Assembly (NCBI RefSeq): GCF_027531545.1
Contig: NZ_JAPZSC010000010.1
Span: forward strand, 107,523 to 171,522
Direction: 5' to 3'
Source of the DNA: Silanimonas sp.
GTDB taxonomy: Bacteria > Pseudomonadota > Gammaproteobacteria > Xanthomonadales > Xanthomonadaceae
Length of the DNA: 64,000 nt
Shown: positions 1 through 9,813 of the stretch, in pieces
How the letters are laid out: every line of letters begins with the position of its first letter
Position numbering within the stretch: the first letter of the stretch is position 1
Position numbers and translations under genes: made by a program
The notes under the pieces: model-generated
What the model saw: only the letters and a program-made list of their open reading frames with translations
Databases searched by the model: none
Told to the model about the DNA's origin: nothing

Positions 1-2433
1 CTTGCCACTGGCGGTTGGCACCGCGAGCGAACCGAGCAGCGAGAGGCGCGTGCGCTCCTCCTCCGGGCCGCGCAGCAGGATCTCGATCAGCTCGTTGCCT
101 TCACGGTACGTGCTCACCGGCGTGCCCGAGAGCGAGCCCTGCAGGAAGGAAGCGACCTGCGCGGAACTGACGCCGAGGGCGCGCGCACGGTCCTGGTCGA
201 TCTCGAGCCGCACCACCTTGCTGAGCTCGTCCCAGTCGAGGTTGACGTTGCGGGCGTGCGGGTTCGCCAACACCTGTGCCTTCACCGCATTGGCGATGCG
301 CAGCACTTCGTCGGGGTGTTCGCCCGACACACGGAACTGCACCGGGAAGCCGACCGGCGGCCCGTTCTCGAGGCGGGTCACGCGGCCCTGCAGGTCGGCG
401 AACTCGGCGTCGAGCACGCCCTGCAACCAGGCCTTCACCGTCTCGCGCTTCTCGATGTCCGGGGTGATCAGCACGAACTGCGCGAAGTTGGCCTGCGGCA
501 GCTTCTGGTCGAGCGGCAGGTAGAAGCGCGGCGAGCCGGTGCCGACGTAGGCCACGTAGTTGACGATGTCGGGGTGGCCGTCGAGCTTCGCCTCGAGGCG
601 CTTCGCGGCGGCCTCGGTGGCGGCCAGCGAGCTGCCCTCGGCGAGCTCGAGGTCGACCATCAGCTCCAACCGCGTCGACGACGGGAAGAACTGCTGCGGG
701 ATGAAGCGGAACATCGCCAGCGAGCCGACGAAGGCCAGCACGGTCACCAGGATCACCGTCTTGCGATAGCGGACGCACCACGCCACCAGCGCGCGGAATC
801 GCGAGTAGAACGGCGTGTCGTAGGGGTTGTCGTGGTGCGTCACGTCCGGCGCGACCCAGGTCGCGAGCCCGGGCGGCAGGCGCGACGCCAGCGACTTGCG
901 CACGGCGCCGATGAAGCCGCCGCCGTGGCTGGCGAGCATCTGTTCGCGATCCGGCAGCAGCTTGTCGCCGAGGTAGGGGATGAAGACCACGGCGACGATC
1001 CAGCTCAGGATCAGGGCCAGCACGACCACCTGGAAGATCGAACGGGTGTACTCGCCGGTGCTCGAGGCAGCGGTAGCGATCGGCAGGAAGCCGGCGGCCG
1101 TGATCAGCGTGCCGGTGAGCATCGGGAAGGCCGTGCTCTGCCACGCGTAGGCCGCGGCCTCGAGGCGCCCGAAGCCCTGCTCCATCTTCACCTGCATCAT
1201 CTCGATGGCGATGATCGCGTCGTCGACCAGCAGGCCGAGGGCGAGGATCAGCGCGCCCAGCGAGATCTTGTGCAGGCCGATGCCGAGGAAGTACATCGCG
1301 GCGAAGGTCATCGCCAGCACCAGCGGGATCGACAGCGCCACGACCAGGCCGGAGCGCCAGCCGAGGCTGAGGAAGCTGACGAGCAGCACGATCAGCACGG
1401 CCTCGGCGAGCACGCGCACGAACTCGCCGACCGAATCGCGCACCGCGGCGGGCTGGTCGCTCACCTTCGAGAGCGTCATGCCGGCGGGCAGGGTCTGCTG
1501 GATGCGCGCGAACTCGGCTTCGAGCTGTTCACCGAGCTGGATGATGTCGCCGCCCTTGCGCATCGACACGCCGATGCCGATGGCGTCCTGGCCCATGAAG
1601 CGCACGCGCGGCGCGGCCGGATCGACGAATCCGCGCTTCACGTCGGCCACGTCCTGCAGGCGGAAAGTGCGGTCGCCCACGCGGATCGGGAACTGGCGGA
1701 TCGCCTCGACGGAATCGAAAGCGCCGGACACGCGCAGCTTCACGCGGTCGCTCGGGGTCTCGAAGAAGCTGGCGCCGACCATGGCGTTCTGCTCGTCGAT
1801 CGCACGCTGCACGGCATCGAGCGGCACGCCGAGCGTGGCGAGCTTGGTGTTCGAGAGTTCGATCCAGATGCGCTCGTCCTGCAGGCCGATCAGTTCGACC
1901 TTGGCGACGTCGGGCACGCGATGCAGTTCCAGCTCGATGCGTTCCGCGTAGTCCTTCAGCGTCGCGTAGTCGAGGCCGTCGGCCTGAAGGGCGTAGAGGT
2001 TTCCGAAAGTGTCGCCGAACTCATCGTTGAAGAAGGGGCCGACAACGCCGGCCGGCAGCGTGTGGCGGATGTCGCCGATCTTCTTGCGCGCCGTGTACCA
2101 GAGCTGCGGCAGCTCGGCCGAGAGCATCGAGTCCTTGGCCATGAACAGCACGAGCGATTCGCCGGCGCGCGAGTACGAGGTGATGCGCTCGTACTGCCCG
2201 GTCTCCATCAGCTTCTTCTCGATGCGGTCGGTGACCTGTGCGGCCACCTCCTCCGCCGTGGCGCCCGGCCACATCGTGCGGACCACCATCACCTTGAAGG
2301 TGAACGGCGGGTCTTCCGATTGGCCGAGACGCTGGTAGCTGAAGACGCCGACGATCGCGAGCACGATCATCGCGTAGAGCACGAGGACGCGGTTCTTCAG
2401 CGCCCAAGCGGAGAGGTTGAAGGACGACGACAT
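1..2433 (-). CDS. Efflux RND transporter permease subunit (C-terminus beyond window start)
   Basis: Reverse-strand translation from ATG at 2433 reads MSSSFNLSAWALKNRVLVLYAMIVLAIVGVFSYQRLGQSEDPPFTFKVMVV..., typical of AcrB/MexB-like permeases; frame open to base 1. Not in the ORF track, probably because its stop lies outside the window. Confidence 0.93.
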   Translation of the reverse strand, partial: MSSSFNLSAWALKNRVLVLYAMIVLAIVGVFSYQRLGQSEDPPFTFKVMVVRTMWPGATAEEVAAQVTDRIEKKLMETGQYERITSYSRAGESLVLFMAKDSMLSAELPQLWYTARKKIGDIRHTLPAGVVGPFFNDEFGDTFGNLYALQADGLDYATLKDYAERIELELHRVPDVAKVELIGLQDERIWIELSNTKLATLGVPLDAVQRAIDEQNAMVGASFFETPSDRVKLRVSGAFDSVEAIRQFPIRVGDRTFRLQDVADVKRGFVDPAAPRVRFMGQDAIGIGVSMRKGGDIIQLGEQLEAEFARIQQTLPAGMTLSKVSDQPAAVRDSVGEFVRVLAEAVLIVLLVSFLSLGWRSGLVVALSIPLVLAMTFAAMYFLGIGLHKISLGALILALGLLVDDAIIAIEMMQVKMEQGFGRLEAAAYAWQSTAFPMLTGTLITAAGFLPIATAASSTGEYTRSIFQVVVLALILSWIVAVVFIPYLGDKLLPDREQMLASHGGGFIGAVRKSLASRLPPGLATWVAPDVTHHDNPYDTPFYSRFRALVAWCVRYRKTVILVTVLAFVGSLAMFRFIPQQFFPSSTRLELMVDLELAEGSSLAATEAAAKRLEAKLDGHPDIVNYVAYVGTGSPRFYLPLDQKLPQANFAQFVLITPDIEKRETVKAWLQGVLDAEFADLQGRVTRLENGPPVGFPVQFRVSGEHPDEVLRIANAVKAQVLANPHARNVNLDWDELSKVVRLEIDQDRARALGVSSAQVASFLQGSLSGTPVSTYREGNELIEILLRGPEEERTRLSLLGSLAVPTASGK

Positions 2434-2439
2434 CGCGGC

Positions 2440-3660
2440 TTATCCGGCGATTTCGGCGTTGAGGCGATCGGCACCGGCTTCGAGCGCGGCGCTGGCGTCC
2501 TCGGCGACGGCGGGCGTCTCCTGCGCTTCGACGCGCACCGGGCGGTTCTCGCGATCCACCGGCTTCACGGCATCGTTTTCGCGCAGCAGGTGCACGCCGC
2601 TGATCACCACCCAGTCGTCAGGCTGCAGGCCGCTGGAGACGGGCACGTCGGTCTCGCTGTAGGCGCCCGCGTCGACCGGCACGCGCTTCACGCGCTGGCC
2701 GTCGGCGTCGAGCACCCACACCGCCGCCTGCCCGTCGGCCTGCACCAGGGCCGAGAGCGGCACGCTCAGCGACGGCGCCGCGGCATTGGCCGCATAGACG
2801 CGGGCACTCTGGCCGAGTTCGACGCGCACGCCCTCGGGCAAGGCGAGTGCAACGCGGGTGGCGTAGGTGCGGGCCTGCGGATCGGCGGCGGGGGCGATCT
2901 CGCGAATGGTGCCCGGCACGCGCTGCCCTGGCGCCGCCCACAGCTCGACCAGCACGTCCTGCCCGTCCTTGAAGCGCGCGACATCCGCTTCCGGCAGGGC
3001 GATGGCGACTTCGCGCTCGCCGTCCTCGGCAAGGCCGAAGGCCGTCTGTCCGGCCGAAACCACCTGCCCGGCCTCGATGTTGCGAACCGCGACGACACCC
3101 GACGCGTTGGCGCGGAGGACACCGTAGGCCGCCTGGTTGCCGGCGACATCCAGCTGCGCCCGCGCCTGGGCGACGCGCGAATTGGCGGCGTCGAGCCCGT
3201 TCTTGCGGGCGTCGAACAGGGAGCGGCTCACCAGCTGGCGCTGGAACATCACTTCGATCCGCTCGAATTCGGCGGCCGCGAGCCGCGCGTCGGCCTCGGC
3301 GGCGGTGAGCTGGGCCTGCGCCGCATCGCGGCTGAGGCGGAGGTCCTGCGCGTCCAGTTCAGCGAGGGCCTGGCCGGCCACCACGCGATCCCCGACGTCG
3401 ACCAGCCGCTTCGCGACCTTGCCGCCAACCCGGAAGGCCAGGGGCGTCTCGTGGCGGGCGCGGATCTCGCCGGCGAAGGCCTGCACGGCGCCGGCAGCCG
3501 GGGTGGGCTGCTGCACCAGCACGGGGCGCGCTGGGGGCTCGGCGGTATCGCCGTTACCGCAGGCACTGAGCAGGCCGGCAGCCAGCAGCAGGGGCGCGAT
3601 CCGAAAGGCGGCGCGGGACGACAGGGGGAAGCGGCGAAGGGCGGGCATCGGGGCGACCAC
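2440..3660 (-). CDS. Efflux RND transporter periplasmic adaptor subunit (MFP)
   Basis: Lipoprotein-like signal (LLLAAGLLSACG) and membrane-fusion-protein pattern (GKVAKRLVDVGDRVVAGQALAELDAQD...). True start may be the internal ATG at 3648. Confidence 0.92.
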   Translation of the reverse strand: MVAPMPALRRFPLSSRAAFRIAPLLLAAGLLSACGNGDTAEPPARPVLVQQPTPAAGAVQAFAGEIRARHETPLAFRVGGKVAKRLVDVGDRVVAGQALAELDAQDLRLSRDAAQAQLTAAEADARLAAAEFERIEVMFQRQLVSRSLFDARKNGLDAANSRVAQARAQLDVAGNQAAYGVLRANASGVVAVRNIEAGQVVSAGQTAFGLAEDGEREVAIALPEADVARFKDGQDVLVELWAAPGQRVPGTIREIAPAADPQARTYATRVALALPEGVRVELGQSARVYAANAAAPSLSVPLSALVQADGQAAVWVLDADGQRVKRVPVDAGAYSETDVPVSSGLQPDDWVVISGVHLLRENDAVKPVDRENRPVRVEAQETPAVAEDASAALEAGADRLNAEIAG

Positions 3661-3667
3661 GATTCAT

Positions 3668-3707
3668 GAACTCGCCGGTATGGTATATTTCGCATACTCC
3701 CGAGTTC
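3668..3707. promoter_or_regulatory. Interrupted palindrome between adaptor and TetR genes; candidate TetR operator
   Basis: GAACTCG-ccg-GTATG-gtatatttcg-CATAC-tcc-CGAGTTC: two nested perfect inverted-repeat arms in the divergent intergenic region, containing an AT-rich core. Confidence 0.7.
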
Positions 3708-3719
3708 AATAAATTTCTT

Positions 3720-4388
3720 GTGACGACGAAGGCCCGCCCCGGCAACCCCGGCAACCCCGGCAACCCCGGACGCCCCAAAGATCCCGAGAAGCGCGCCGCC
3801 CTGGTGGAGGCCGCCGGCCAGCTGTTCTGCCAGCACGGCTTCGAAGCGGTGAGCCTCGAAGCCATCGCCCAGGCCGCGGGCGTGTCCAAGCTGACGATCT
3901 ACAGCCACTTCGGCGACAAGGAAGGCCTGTTCACGGCCGCCGTCGAAGCCCGCTGCGCCGACCAGCTGCCCCATGGCCTGTTCGAATGGCCCGAAGACCT
4001 GCCCGTGGGCGAGGCCCTGCGGCAGATCGGAACCGGCTTCGTCGACCTCGTCTTCGCCGAGGACGCGGTGCAACTGATGCGGATGATGGCGGCCCAGGCC
4101 AGCCAGTCGACGACCCTCGCCCAGCTCTACTTCAAGGCCGGCCCGAAGCGCGCGCTGGAGGAGATGGAGGGTTTCCTCGCGCTGGCCAAGCAGCGCGGCC
4201 AGCTGCGGCTCGACGACCCGAAGGTCGCCGCCAGCCAGTTCTTCGTGCTCCTGAAGGGCATCCACCACTTCCGCTGCCTGCTCGGCATCGAGCCGCCGCC
4301 GGAGGCCGCGGCCCGGACCGCCCACGTCGACCAGTGCGTCGCGCTGTTCCTGCGCGCCCATGCCCCCGTCGGAGCGGACCGACCATGA
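3720..4388 (+). CDS. TetR/AcrR family transcriptional regulator
   Basis: N-terminal HTH (ALVEAAGQLFCQHGFEAVSLEAIAQAAGVSKLTIYSHFGDKEGLF). GTG at 3720 preferred over ATG at 3666, which lies inside the palindrome. Confidence 0.9.
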   Translation: MTTKARPGNPGNPGNPGRPKDPEKRAALVEAAGQLFCQHGFEAVSLEAIAQAAGVSKLTIYSHFGDKEGLFTAAVEARCADQLPHGLFEWPEDLPVGEALRQIGTGFVDLVFAEDAVQLMRMMAAQASQSTTLAQLYFKAGPKRALEEMEGFLALAKQRGQLRLDDPKVAASQFFVLLKGIHHFRCLLGIEPPPEAAARTAHVDQCVALFLRAHAPVGADRP

Positions 4389-4504
4389 CCTCCGTCGCGG
4401 TGACCTTCGTCACTGCCCTGGCACGCCCCGCTCCGGCACTGTAGCCGTCGTCAGCGGGGCCACACCCTTACACTATGCGGCCCTGCTCCCAAGGACGTCC
4501 CACC

Positions 4505-5158
4505 ATGCCCATCGACTTCAATCAGGCCCGCCACGCGATGGTCGAGCAGCAGGTCCGCCCCTGGGAGGTGCTGGATCGGCGCGTGCTCGACGTGCTCGGC
4601 GACGTGAAGCGCGAGGACTTCGTGCCGGCCACGCATCGCAAGCTGGCCTTCGCCGACCTCGCCCTGCCGCTCGGCCACGACGAGTTCATGCTCAAGCCGG
4701 TGATTGAAGGCCGCCTGCTGCAGGCGCTGGACGTCGCGCCCACCGACGAAGTTCTGGAGATCGGTGCCGGCAGCGGCTTCCTCACCGCCTGCCTCGCCCG
4801 CCTCGCGCGCTCGGTGCAGGCCATCGAACAACACGCCGATTTCGTCGCCGAGGCGCAGCGTCGCCTGCAGGCCCTCGAGGCGGCCAACGTGCGCCTCGAG
4901 CAGGGCGACGCCAGCACCTGGGACACCACGCTGCGCTTCGACGCGATCCTCGTGGGCGGCGCCGTCGCCGAGGTGCCCGAGCGTTTCGTGCGCTGGCTGA
5001 AGCCGGGTGGCCGCCTCGTCCTCGTGCGCGGCGCCTCGCCGGTGCAGGAGGCGATCTGCCTCCGCAACGACGCCGCCGGCCCGCGCATCGAAAGCCTGTT
5101 CGAAACCGATATCCCCTATCTGCGCGGCTTCGCCCCGGAAGCGCGCTTCACCCTCTGA
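4505..5158 (+). CDS. Protein-L-isoaspartate O-methyltransferase family protein
   Basis: MPIDFNQARHAMVEQQVRPWEVLDRRVLDVL...VLEIGAGSGFLTACLARL; immediately upstream of tolC. Confidence 0.88.
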   Translation: MPIDFNQARHAMVEQQVRPWEVLDRRVLDVLGDVKREDFVPATHRKLAFADLALPLGHDEFMLKPVIEGRLLQALDVAPTDEVLEIGAGSGFLTACLARLARSVQAIEQHADFVAEAQRRLQALEAANVRLEQGDASTWDTTLRFDAILVGGAVAEVPERFVRWLKPGGRLVLVRGASPVQEAICLRNDAAGPRIESLFETDIPYLRGFAPEARFTL

Positions 5159-5180
5159 ACGTTTGACCGAAGGAAGCCCC

Positions 5181-6590
5181 ATGCGCCTGCGTCCCCTCGC
5201 CCTTGCCCTGCTCGCCGCCGGCCTCGCCGTGCCGGCCAGCGCCGCCGACCTGTTGCAGGCCTACGAGTTGGCGCGCAAGAGCGACCCGCAGCTGGCCGCC
5301 GCGGAGGCGCGCGCCGCCGCCGCCCAGGCCGGTGTCTCGCAGTCCCGCGCTGCGCTGCTGCCGCAGGTGAACGGGCAGGCCAGCCTCAGCGACAACGTCG
5401 GCGACAGCACCTCGATCGGCTCGCAGCCCGACCCGAACCGCCCCGGCGAAGTGATCTTCGGCGAGGCCACGGGTAACTCCGACACCCGCACGCGCACCTA
5501 CGGGATCAACGTGCGGCAGTCGATCTATGACCGCGCCGACTACACGCGCCTGAAGGCCGCCAGGGCCCAGGCCGCGCAGGCCGAAGCGCAGCGCGTCGCC
5601 GCCGAGCAGGCGCTCGGCGTGCGCGTGGCCCGCGCCTACTTCGACGTGCTGACGGCCATCGAATCGCTGGCTTCGGCCCGCGCGCAGGAAGCCGCGGCGA
5701 AGCGCCAGCTCGACCAGGCCGAGACGCGCCTCGAGGTCGGCCTCGCGCCGATCACCGACGTGCATGAGGCCCGCGCCAGCTACGACGGCGCCCGCGCCAA
5801 CGCAATCAGCGCGGCAACGCGCCTCGACGACGCCCGCGAAGCGCTGGCCGAGATCACCGGTGAGCCGACGGGCTCGCTGATGGGCTTGGGCAGCGATTAC
5901 CAGCCGAAGCTCGACGACACCGAGGGCCTGCAGGCTTGGGTGGACAAGGCGATGGCCGAGAACCCGGCGCTGCAGGCCGCGGCGCTCGCCCTCGACGCCG
6001 CCGAAGCCAACGTCTCGACCGCGCGCGCCGGCCACCTGCCGACGCTCGAGCTCTCCGGCGGCGTCAATGATTCGTCCACGTGGGGCTCGCGCAGCAATGG
6101 TGCCTTCAGCTTCCCGGCGAACGGTGCGTCCGACGGCCACAACGTGGGCATCACCCTGACCGTGCCGATCTACAGCGGTGGCGCCGTGCATGCCGGCGTG
6201 CGCTCGGCCCTCGCCAACCGCGATGCGGTCGCCGAGCAGCTGGAGCAGGAGCGCCGTGGCGTCACCCGCCAGACCCGCAACGCCTACCGCTCGCTCGCGG
6301 CCGGTGCCGCCGAAGTCGAAGCCCGCCGCCTGGCGGTGGTTTCGGCCAAGGCCGCGCTGGAAGCCGGCGAAGCCGGTCTCGAAGTGGGCACCCGCACCGT
6401 CGTCGACGTGCTGCTGGCGCAGCAGACGCTGTTCGCCGCGCAGACGCAGTTCGCCCAGGCGCGCCACAACTTCCTGGTCAACGAGCTGTCGTTGAAGCAG
6501 GCCGCGGGCAACCTGTCACCGGACGATATCGAGGCGGTCAACCGCCTGCTCACCGCCGACGCCGAAGCGACGCTCGACGCGACGAAGTAA
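5181..6590 (+). CDS. tolC: TolC family outer membrane protein
   Basis: Signal peptide plus TolC-type pattern (DLLQAYELARKSDPQLAAAEARAAAAQAGVSQSRAALLPQVNG...). Confidence 0.9.
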   Translation: MRLRPLALALLAAGLAVPASAADLLQAYELARKSDPQLAAAEARAAAAQAGVSQSRAALLPQVNGQASLSDNVGDSTSIGSQPDPNRPGEVIFGEATGNSDTRTRTYGINVRQSIYDRADYTRLKAARAQAAQAEAQRVAAEQALGVRVARAYFDVLTAIESLASARAQEAAAKRQLDQAETRLEVGLAPITDVHEARASYDGARANAISAATRLDDAREALAEITGEPTGSLMGLGSDYQPKLDDTEGLQAWVDKAMAENPALQAAALALDAAEANVSTARAGHLPTLELSGGVNDSSTWGSRSNGAFSFPANGASDGHNVGITLTVPIYSGGAVHAGVRSALANRDAVAEQLEQERRGVTRQTRNAYRSLAAGAAEVEARRLAVVSAKAALEAGEAGLEVGTRTVVDVLLAQQTLFAAQTQFAQARHNFLVNELSLKQAAGNLSPDDIEAVNRLLTADAEATLDATK

Positions 6591-6619
6591 TCGCGCCGCA
6601 TCGAAGCAAGGTTCCATGG

Positions 6620-6642
6620 AGGCGGCCGCAAGGCCGCCTTCG
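6620..6642. terminator. Rho-independent terminator-like hairpin between convergent tolC and waaA
   Basis: AGGCGGCC-gcaa-GGCCGCCT perfect 8-bp stem between convergent genes. Confidence 0.65.
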
Positions 6643-6647
6643 TGCGT

Positions 6648-7952
6648 TCAGGGGCGCGGAAAGCCCGCCACGTCGTCGATCACCGCCAGCGTGCGCTGCA
6701 GGGCGCCGCGCTCACGATCGATTCGCTGCCGGCCCGCGCGACCGCGGGCCCGCGCCTTCTCCGGATGCTCGACCAGCCACTGGACGGCCGCAGCGAGCTG
6801 CGCCGCATCGCCGACGATCTCCAGCGCGCCCACGTCCTTCAACAGGGCGGTGATCTCGGCGAAGTTGAAGGTGTGGGGGCCACTCAACACCGGCACGCCC
6901 AGCGCCGCGGGTTCGAGCAGGTTGTGGCCGCCGATGTCGCAGAGGCTGCCGCCGACGAAGGCGACATCGCCGGCCGCGAGGAAACCCGGCAGTTCGCCGA
7001 GGCTGTCGATCAGGAAGACCGCGCATCGGGCGTCCGGGGCGCGCTCGACGCTGCGCCGGCGCAGGTCGAGCCCGGCGCCGCGCACGCGGTTCGCCACGGC
7101 GTCGAAGCGCTCGGGGTGCCGGGGCGCCCACAGCAGCAACGCGTCCGGATGTGCTTCGCGGAGACGCTGGTGGGCGTCGAGCACCGCCGCCTCTTCGTCG
7201 GCGTGGGTGCTGGCCGCCACCCAGATGGGGCGCCCACCTCCGGCCTTGCGCCAACCGACCGCTTCGTCGAGCGAGGCCCTCGGCAGGGGCTGGTCGAACT
7301 TCAGGTTGCCGGTCACTTCGATCCGCGCACCATCGCCGGCCAGCACGCGGAAGCGCGCGGCGTCGGCCTCCGACTGCGCGGCGACGCGGCGAACGCCGGA
7401 CAACGCGAGCCGGATCAGCGGGCCCATCCAGCGATAGCCGCGCAGGGAGCGCTCCGACAGGCGCGCGTTGGCGATCACCACCGGCACCTCGGCCCGCGCA
7501 CAGGCGACGAACAGGTTGGGCCAGAGTTCGGTCTCGATGACGACGGCGAGCGCGGGGCGCACCCGATCGAGGAAGCGACGCACCATGCCGCGCAGGTCGT
7601 AGGGCAGGTAGACGTGGTGCACGTCGTCGCCCCACAGCGAGCGCACGCGCGCCGAGCCGGTGGGCGTGATCGTCGTGATGAGCAGCGGGCGGCCGGGATG
7701 CCGCTCGCGGAGCGCGTTGATGAGGGGAATCGCCGCGTTCACCTCGCCGACCGAGACCGCGTGCACCCACAGGGCGCCCGGCGGCAGGTCGGGCAGCGCG
7801 TCGAGCTGCGCGTAGCGCTCGCTCCAGCGCAGCAGGTACTCGCGCTGGCGCAGACCCCGCCACACGAGGTGGTAGAGCGTGACCGGCACCAGCAGCCACA
7901 GCAGGGCGGAATAGAACGCCAGCAGCAGGCGCCGGCCAAGGCTCATGGACAT
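6648..7952 (-). CDS. waaA: Lipid IV(A) 3-deoxy-D-manno-octulosonic acid transferase
   Basis: HAVSVGEVNAAIPLINALRERHPGRPLLITTITPTGSARV... and VIETELWPNLFVACARAEVPVVIANARLSERSLRGY, characteristic of KdtA/WaaA. Confidence 0.93.
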   Translation of the reverse strand: MSMSLGRRLLLAFYSALLWLLVPVTLYHLVWRGLRQREYLLRWSERYAQLDALPDLPPGALWVHAVSVGEVNAAIPLINALRERHPGRPLLITTITPTGSARVRSLWGDDVHHVYLPYDLRGMVRRFLDRVRPALAVVIETELWPNLFVACARAEVPVVIANARLSERSLRGYRWMGPLIRLALSGVRRVAAQSEADAARFRVLAGDGARIEVTGNLKFDQPLPRASLDEAVGWRKAGGGRPIWVAASTHADEEAAVLDAHQRLREAHPDALLLWAPRHPERFDAVANRVRGAGLDLRRRSVERAPDARCAVFLIDSLGELPGFLAAGDVAFVGGSLCDIGGHNLLEPAALGVPVLSGPHTFNFAEITALLKDVGALEIVGDAAQLAAAVQWLVEHPEKARARGRAGRQRIDRERGALQRTLAVIDDVAGFPRP

Positions 7953-7990
7953 GCGCGGAAGGGTAGCAGGGGCGCGCTTACAATCTGCGC

Positions 7991-8929
7991 ATGAGTGATC
8001 CCGCCCCTTCCCCGCCGACACCCCGGACGCTGCGCCTCGGGCATCCGCGCCACTGGGGCCCGTGGCTGGGCGTCGCGCTCGGCTGGTGCGCGGCACGAAC
8101 CCCGACGTGGTTCCAACGCCGCGTGGGCCGCGCGCTCGGCCCCGTGCTGTGGCGCCTCCTGCCGGCGCGCCGGCGCGTGGTCGAAGCCAATCTCGCCCTG
8201 TGTTTCCCCGGCCTCGATGCCGCCGCGCGGGAAGCGCTGGCGCGCGAGAACCTCGCGCAGACCGGCCTCGGCCTGTTCGAATTCCTGCGCGCGTGGTGGG
8301 GCCGCGTTTCGGAGGGCTCGCCGCGCTACACCGTCGAAGGCCTCGAGCACCTCGAGGCGCTGCGCGCGCAGGGCCGCGGCGTGCTGCTGGTCTCGGCGCA
8401 CTTCGTGCACCTCGAACTGTGCGCACGCCTGCTCTGCCGGCACGTGCCGGTAGCGGGCATGTACCGGCCGCACGGCGACGCGGCGATGGAGTGGGCGGTG
8501 AAGGCCGGCCGCCTGCGCTACGCCTGCGCGATGTTCGCGCGCGACGAACTGCGCCCGGCGCTGAAGCACCTGAAGGGCGGCGGCATCCTGTGGTTCGCCC
8601 CCGACCAGGAAAGCCGCCGCGGCGACAGCGTGTTCGTGCCCTTCTTCGGCCGGCCGGCCTGGAGCCTCACCTCGACGCATCAGCTCGCGCGACTCTCGGG
8701 CGCGGCCGTTTGCCCGTTCTTCCACGAGCGCCTCGCCGACGGCAGTTACCGCTTGGAAGTGCAGGCGCCGCTGGCCGATTTCCCGTCGAAGGACGCCACC
8801 GTGGACACCGCGCGGGTAATGGCGGCCCTCGAGGCGATGATCCGCCGCGCGCCCTCGCAATACCTGTGGCTGCACCAGCGCTTCAAGACCCAGCCCGAAG
8901 GCGACCGCGGCGACGCCTACCGCGCGTAG
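7991..8929 (+). CDS. Lipid A biosynthesis acyltransferase (LpxL/HtrB family)
   Basis: RRRVVEANLALCFPGLDAAAREALARENL...; SAHFVHLELCARLLC; GMYRPH; FAPDQESRRGDSVFVPFFG. Confidence 0.9.
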   Translation: MSDPAPSPPTPRTLRLGHPRHWGPWLGVALGWCAARTPTWFQRRVGRALGPVLWRLLPARRRVVEANLALCFPGLDAAAREALARENLAQTGLGLFEFLRAWWGRVSEGSPRYTVEGLEHLEALRAQGRGVLLVSAHFVHLELCARLLCRHVPVAGMYRPHGDAAMEWAVKAGRLRYACAMFARDELRPALKHLKGGGILWFAPDQESRRGDSVFVPFFGRPAWSLTSTHQLARLSGAAVCPFFHERLADGSYRLEVQAPLADFPSKDATVDTARVMAALEAMIRRAPSQYLWLHQRFKTQPEGDRGDAYRA

Positions 8930-9813
8930 GGCGAGCCCTCGCCCGGTGGACGCGTCTTGAAGCGGCGATGCACCCACAGGTACTGGTCCGGAGCCTCGCG
9001 AACCGCCGCTTCCAGCACCGCCATGTACTGCGCCGCGAAGCCCACCGGATCGTCGAGGTGGGCGTCGAGGCCGGGGTCGGCGATGCGCACGCGGTAGCGG
9101 CCGTCGGGGCCACGCACCATCGACAGGAAACGCACGACGGCGCGCCCGGCGCGCGCCAGCTGCGGCGTACCCACGAAGGTGGCGGCCGGCACGCCGAAGA
9201 ACGGCACGAAGGCGTGGCCCTCGCGGAAATCCTGGTCGGCGGAGTACACCAGCCGCCCGCCGCTGCGCAGATGCCGAGCCATGCCGCGGGCGTCGAACTT
9301 CCCCACCGTCGGGCCGAGGCGCCGGATGCGCGCCGCGTCGAGCAGGCGCTCGAGGCAAGGATGGCGGTGGTAGCGCCGCACCACGCCGCCCACCGGAGCG
9401 CCCAAGGCTTCGGCGACGAAGCGCGTGGCGAGCTCGGTGTGCATCAGGTGGCCGGTGAGGAGCAGCACGCCCTGCCCCTTCGCGGCCGCGTCGAGCAGCG
9501 ACTGCAGGCCCTCGACGTCCGCCAAGCCCGCCAATGTGGGCGACGGCGCGAACCACGCCCGCAGCAGTTCGAGCAGGGCCACGGCGAGGGAGCGCTGGTG
9601 GTCATGCAAACGCTGTTCGCGTTCGGCGACGGACTCGGCGGCGAAGCACAGCGCGAGGTTCACCCGAGCCACATGCCAGCGCCTGCGGAGCAGCGGGCGC
9701 AGCAGCACGCCGAGCGCCGTGCCAAGGGCCAGCGTGGCGCGCTGCGGCAGACGGGCGAGGAGGGCGGCGGCGGCACCGATCGCGCGCCAGCCGAAGCAGC
9801 GCGGCGTGCTCAT
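8917..9813 (-). CDS. Second lipid A biosynthesis acyltransferase (LpxL/LpxM family)
   Basis: RVNLALCFAAESVAEREQRL...; TGHLMHTELATRF; YSADQDFREGHAFVPFFGVPAATFVGTPQLAR. Confidence 0.88.
   Translation of the reverse strand: MSTPRCFGWRAIGAAAALLARLPQRATLALGTALGVLLRPLLRRRWHVARVNLALCFAAESVAEREQRLHDHQRSLAVALLELLRAWFAPSPTLAGLADVEGLQSLLDAAAKGQGVLLLTGHLMHTELATRFVAEALGAPVGGVVRRYHRHPCLERLLDAARIRRLGPTVGKFDARGMARHLRSGGRLVYSADQDFREGHAFVPFFGVPAATFVGTPQLARAGRAVVRFLSMVRGPDGRYRVRIADPGLDAHLDDPVGFAAQYMAVLEAAVREAPDQYLWVHRRFKTRPPGEGSPYAR

Noticed and set aside
101-1144. 347-aa minus-strand ORF listed in track
   Set aside because: Wrong frame of the RND permease region; the true reading frame runs 2433 to window start.
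256-3669. 1137-aa plus-strand ORF
   Set aside because: Antisense to the RND permease/adaptor; low-complexity R/H/G/E/A-rich translation typical of spurious ORFs in GC-rich DNA.
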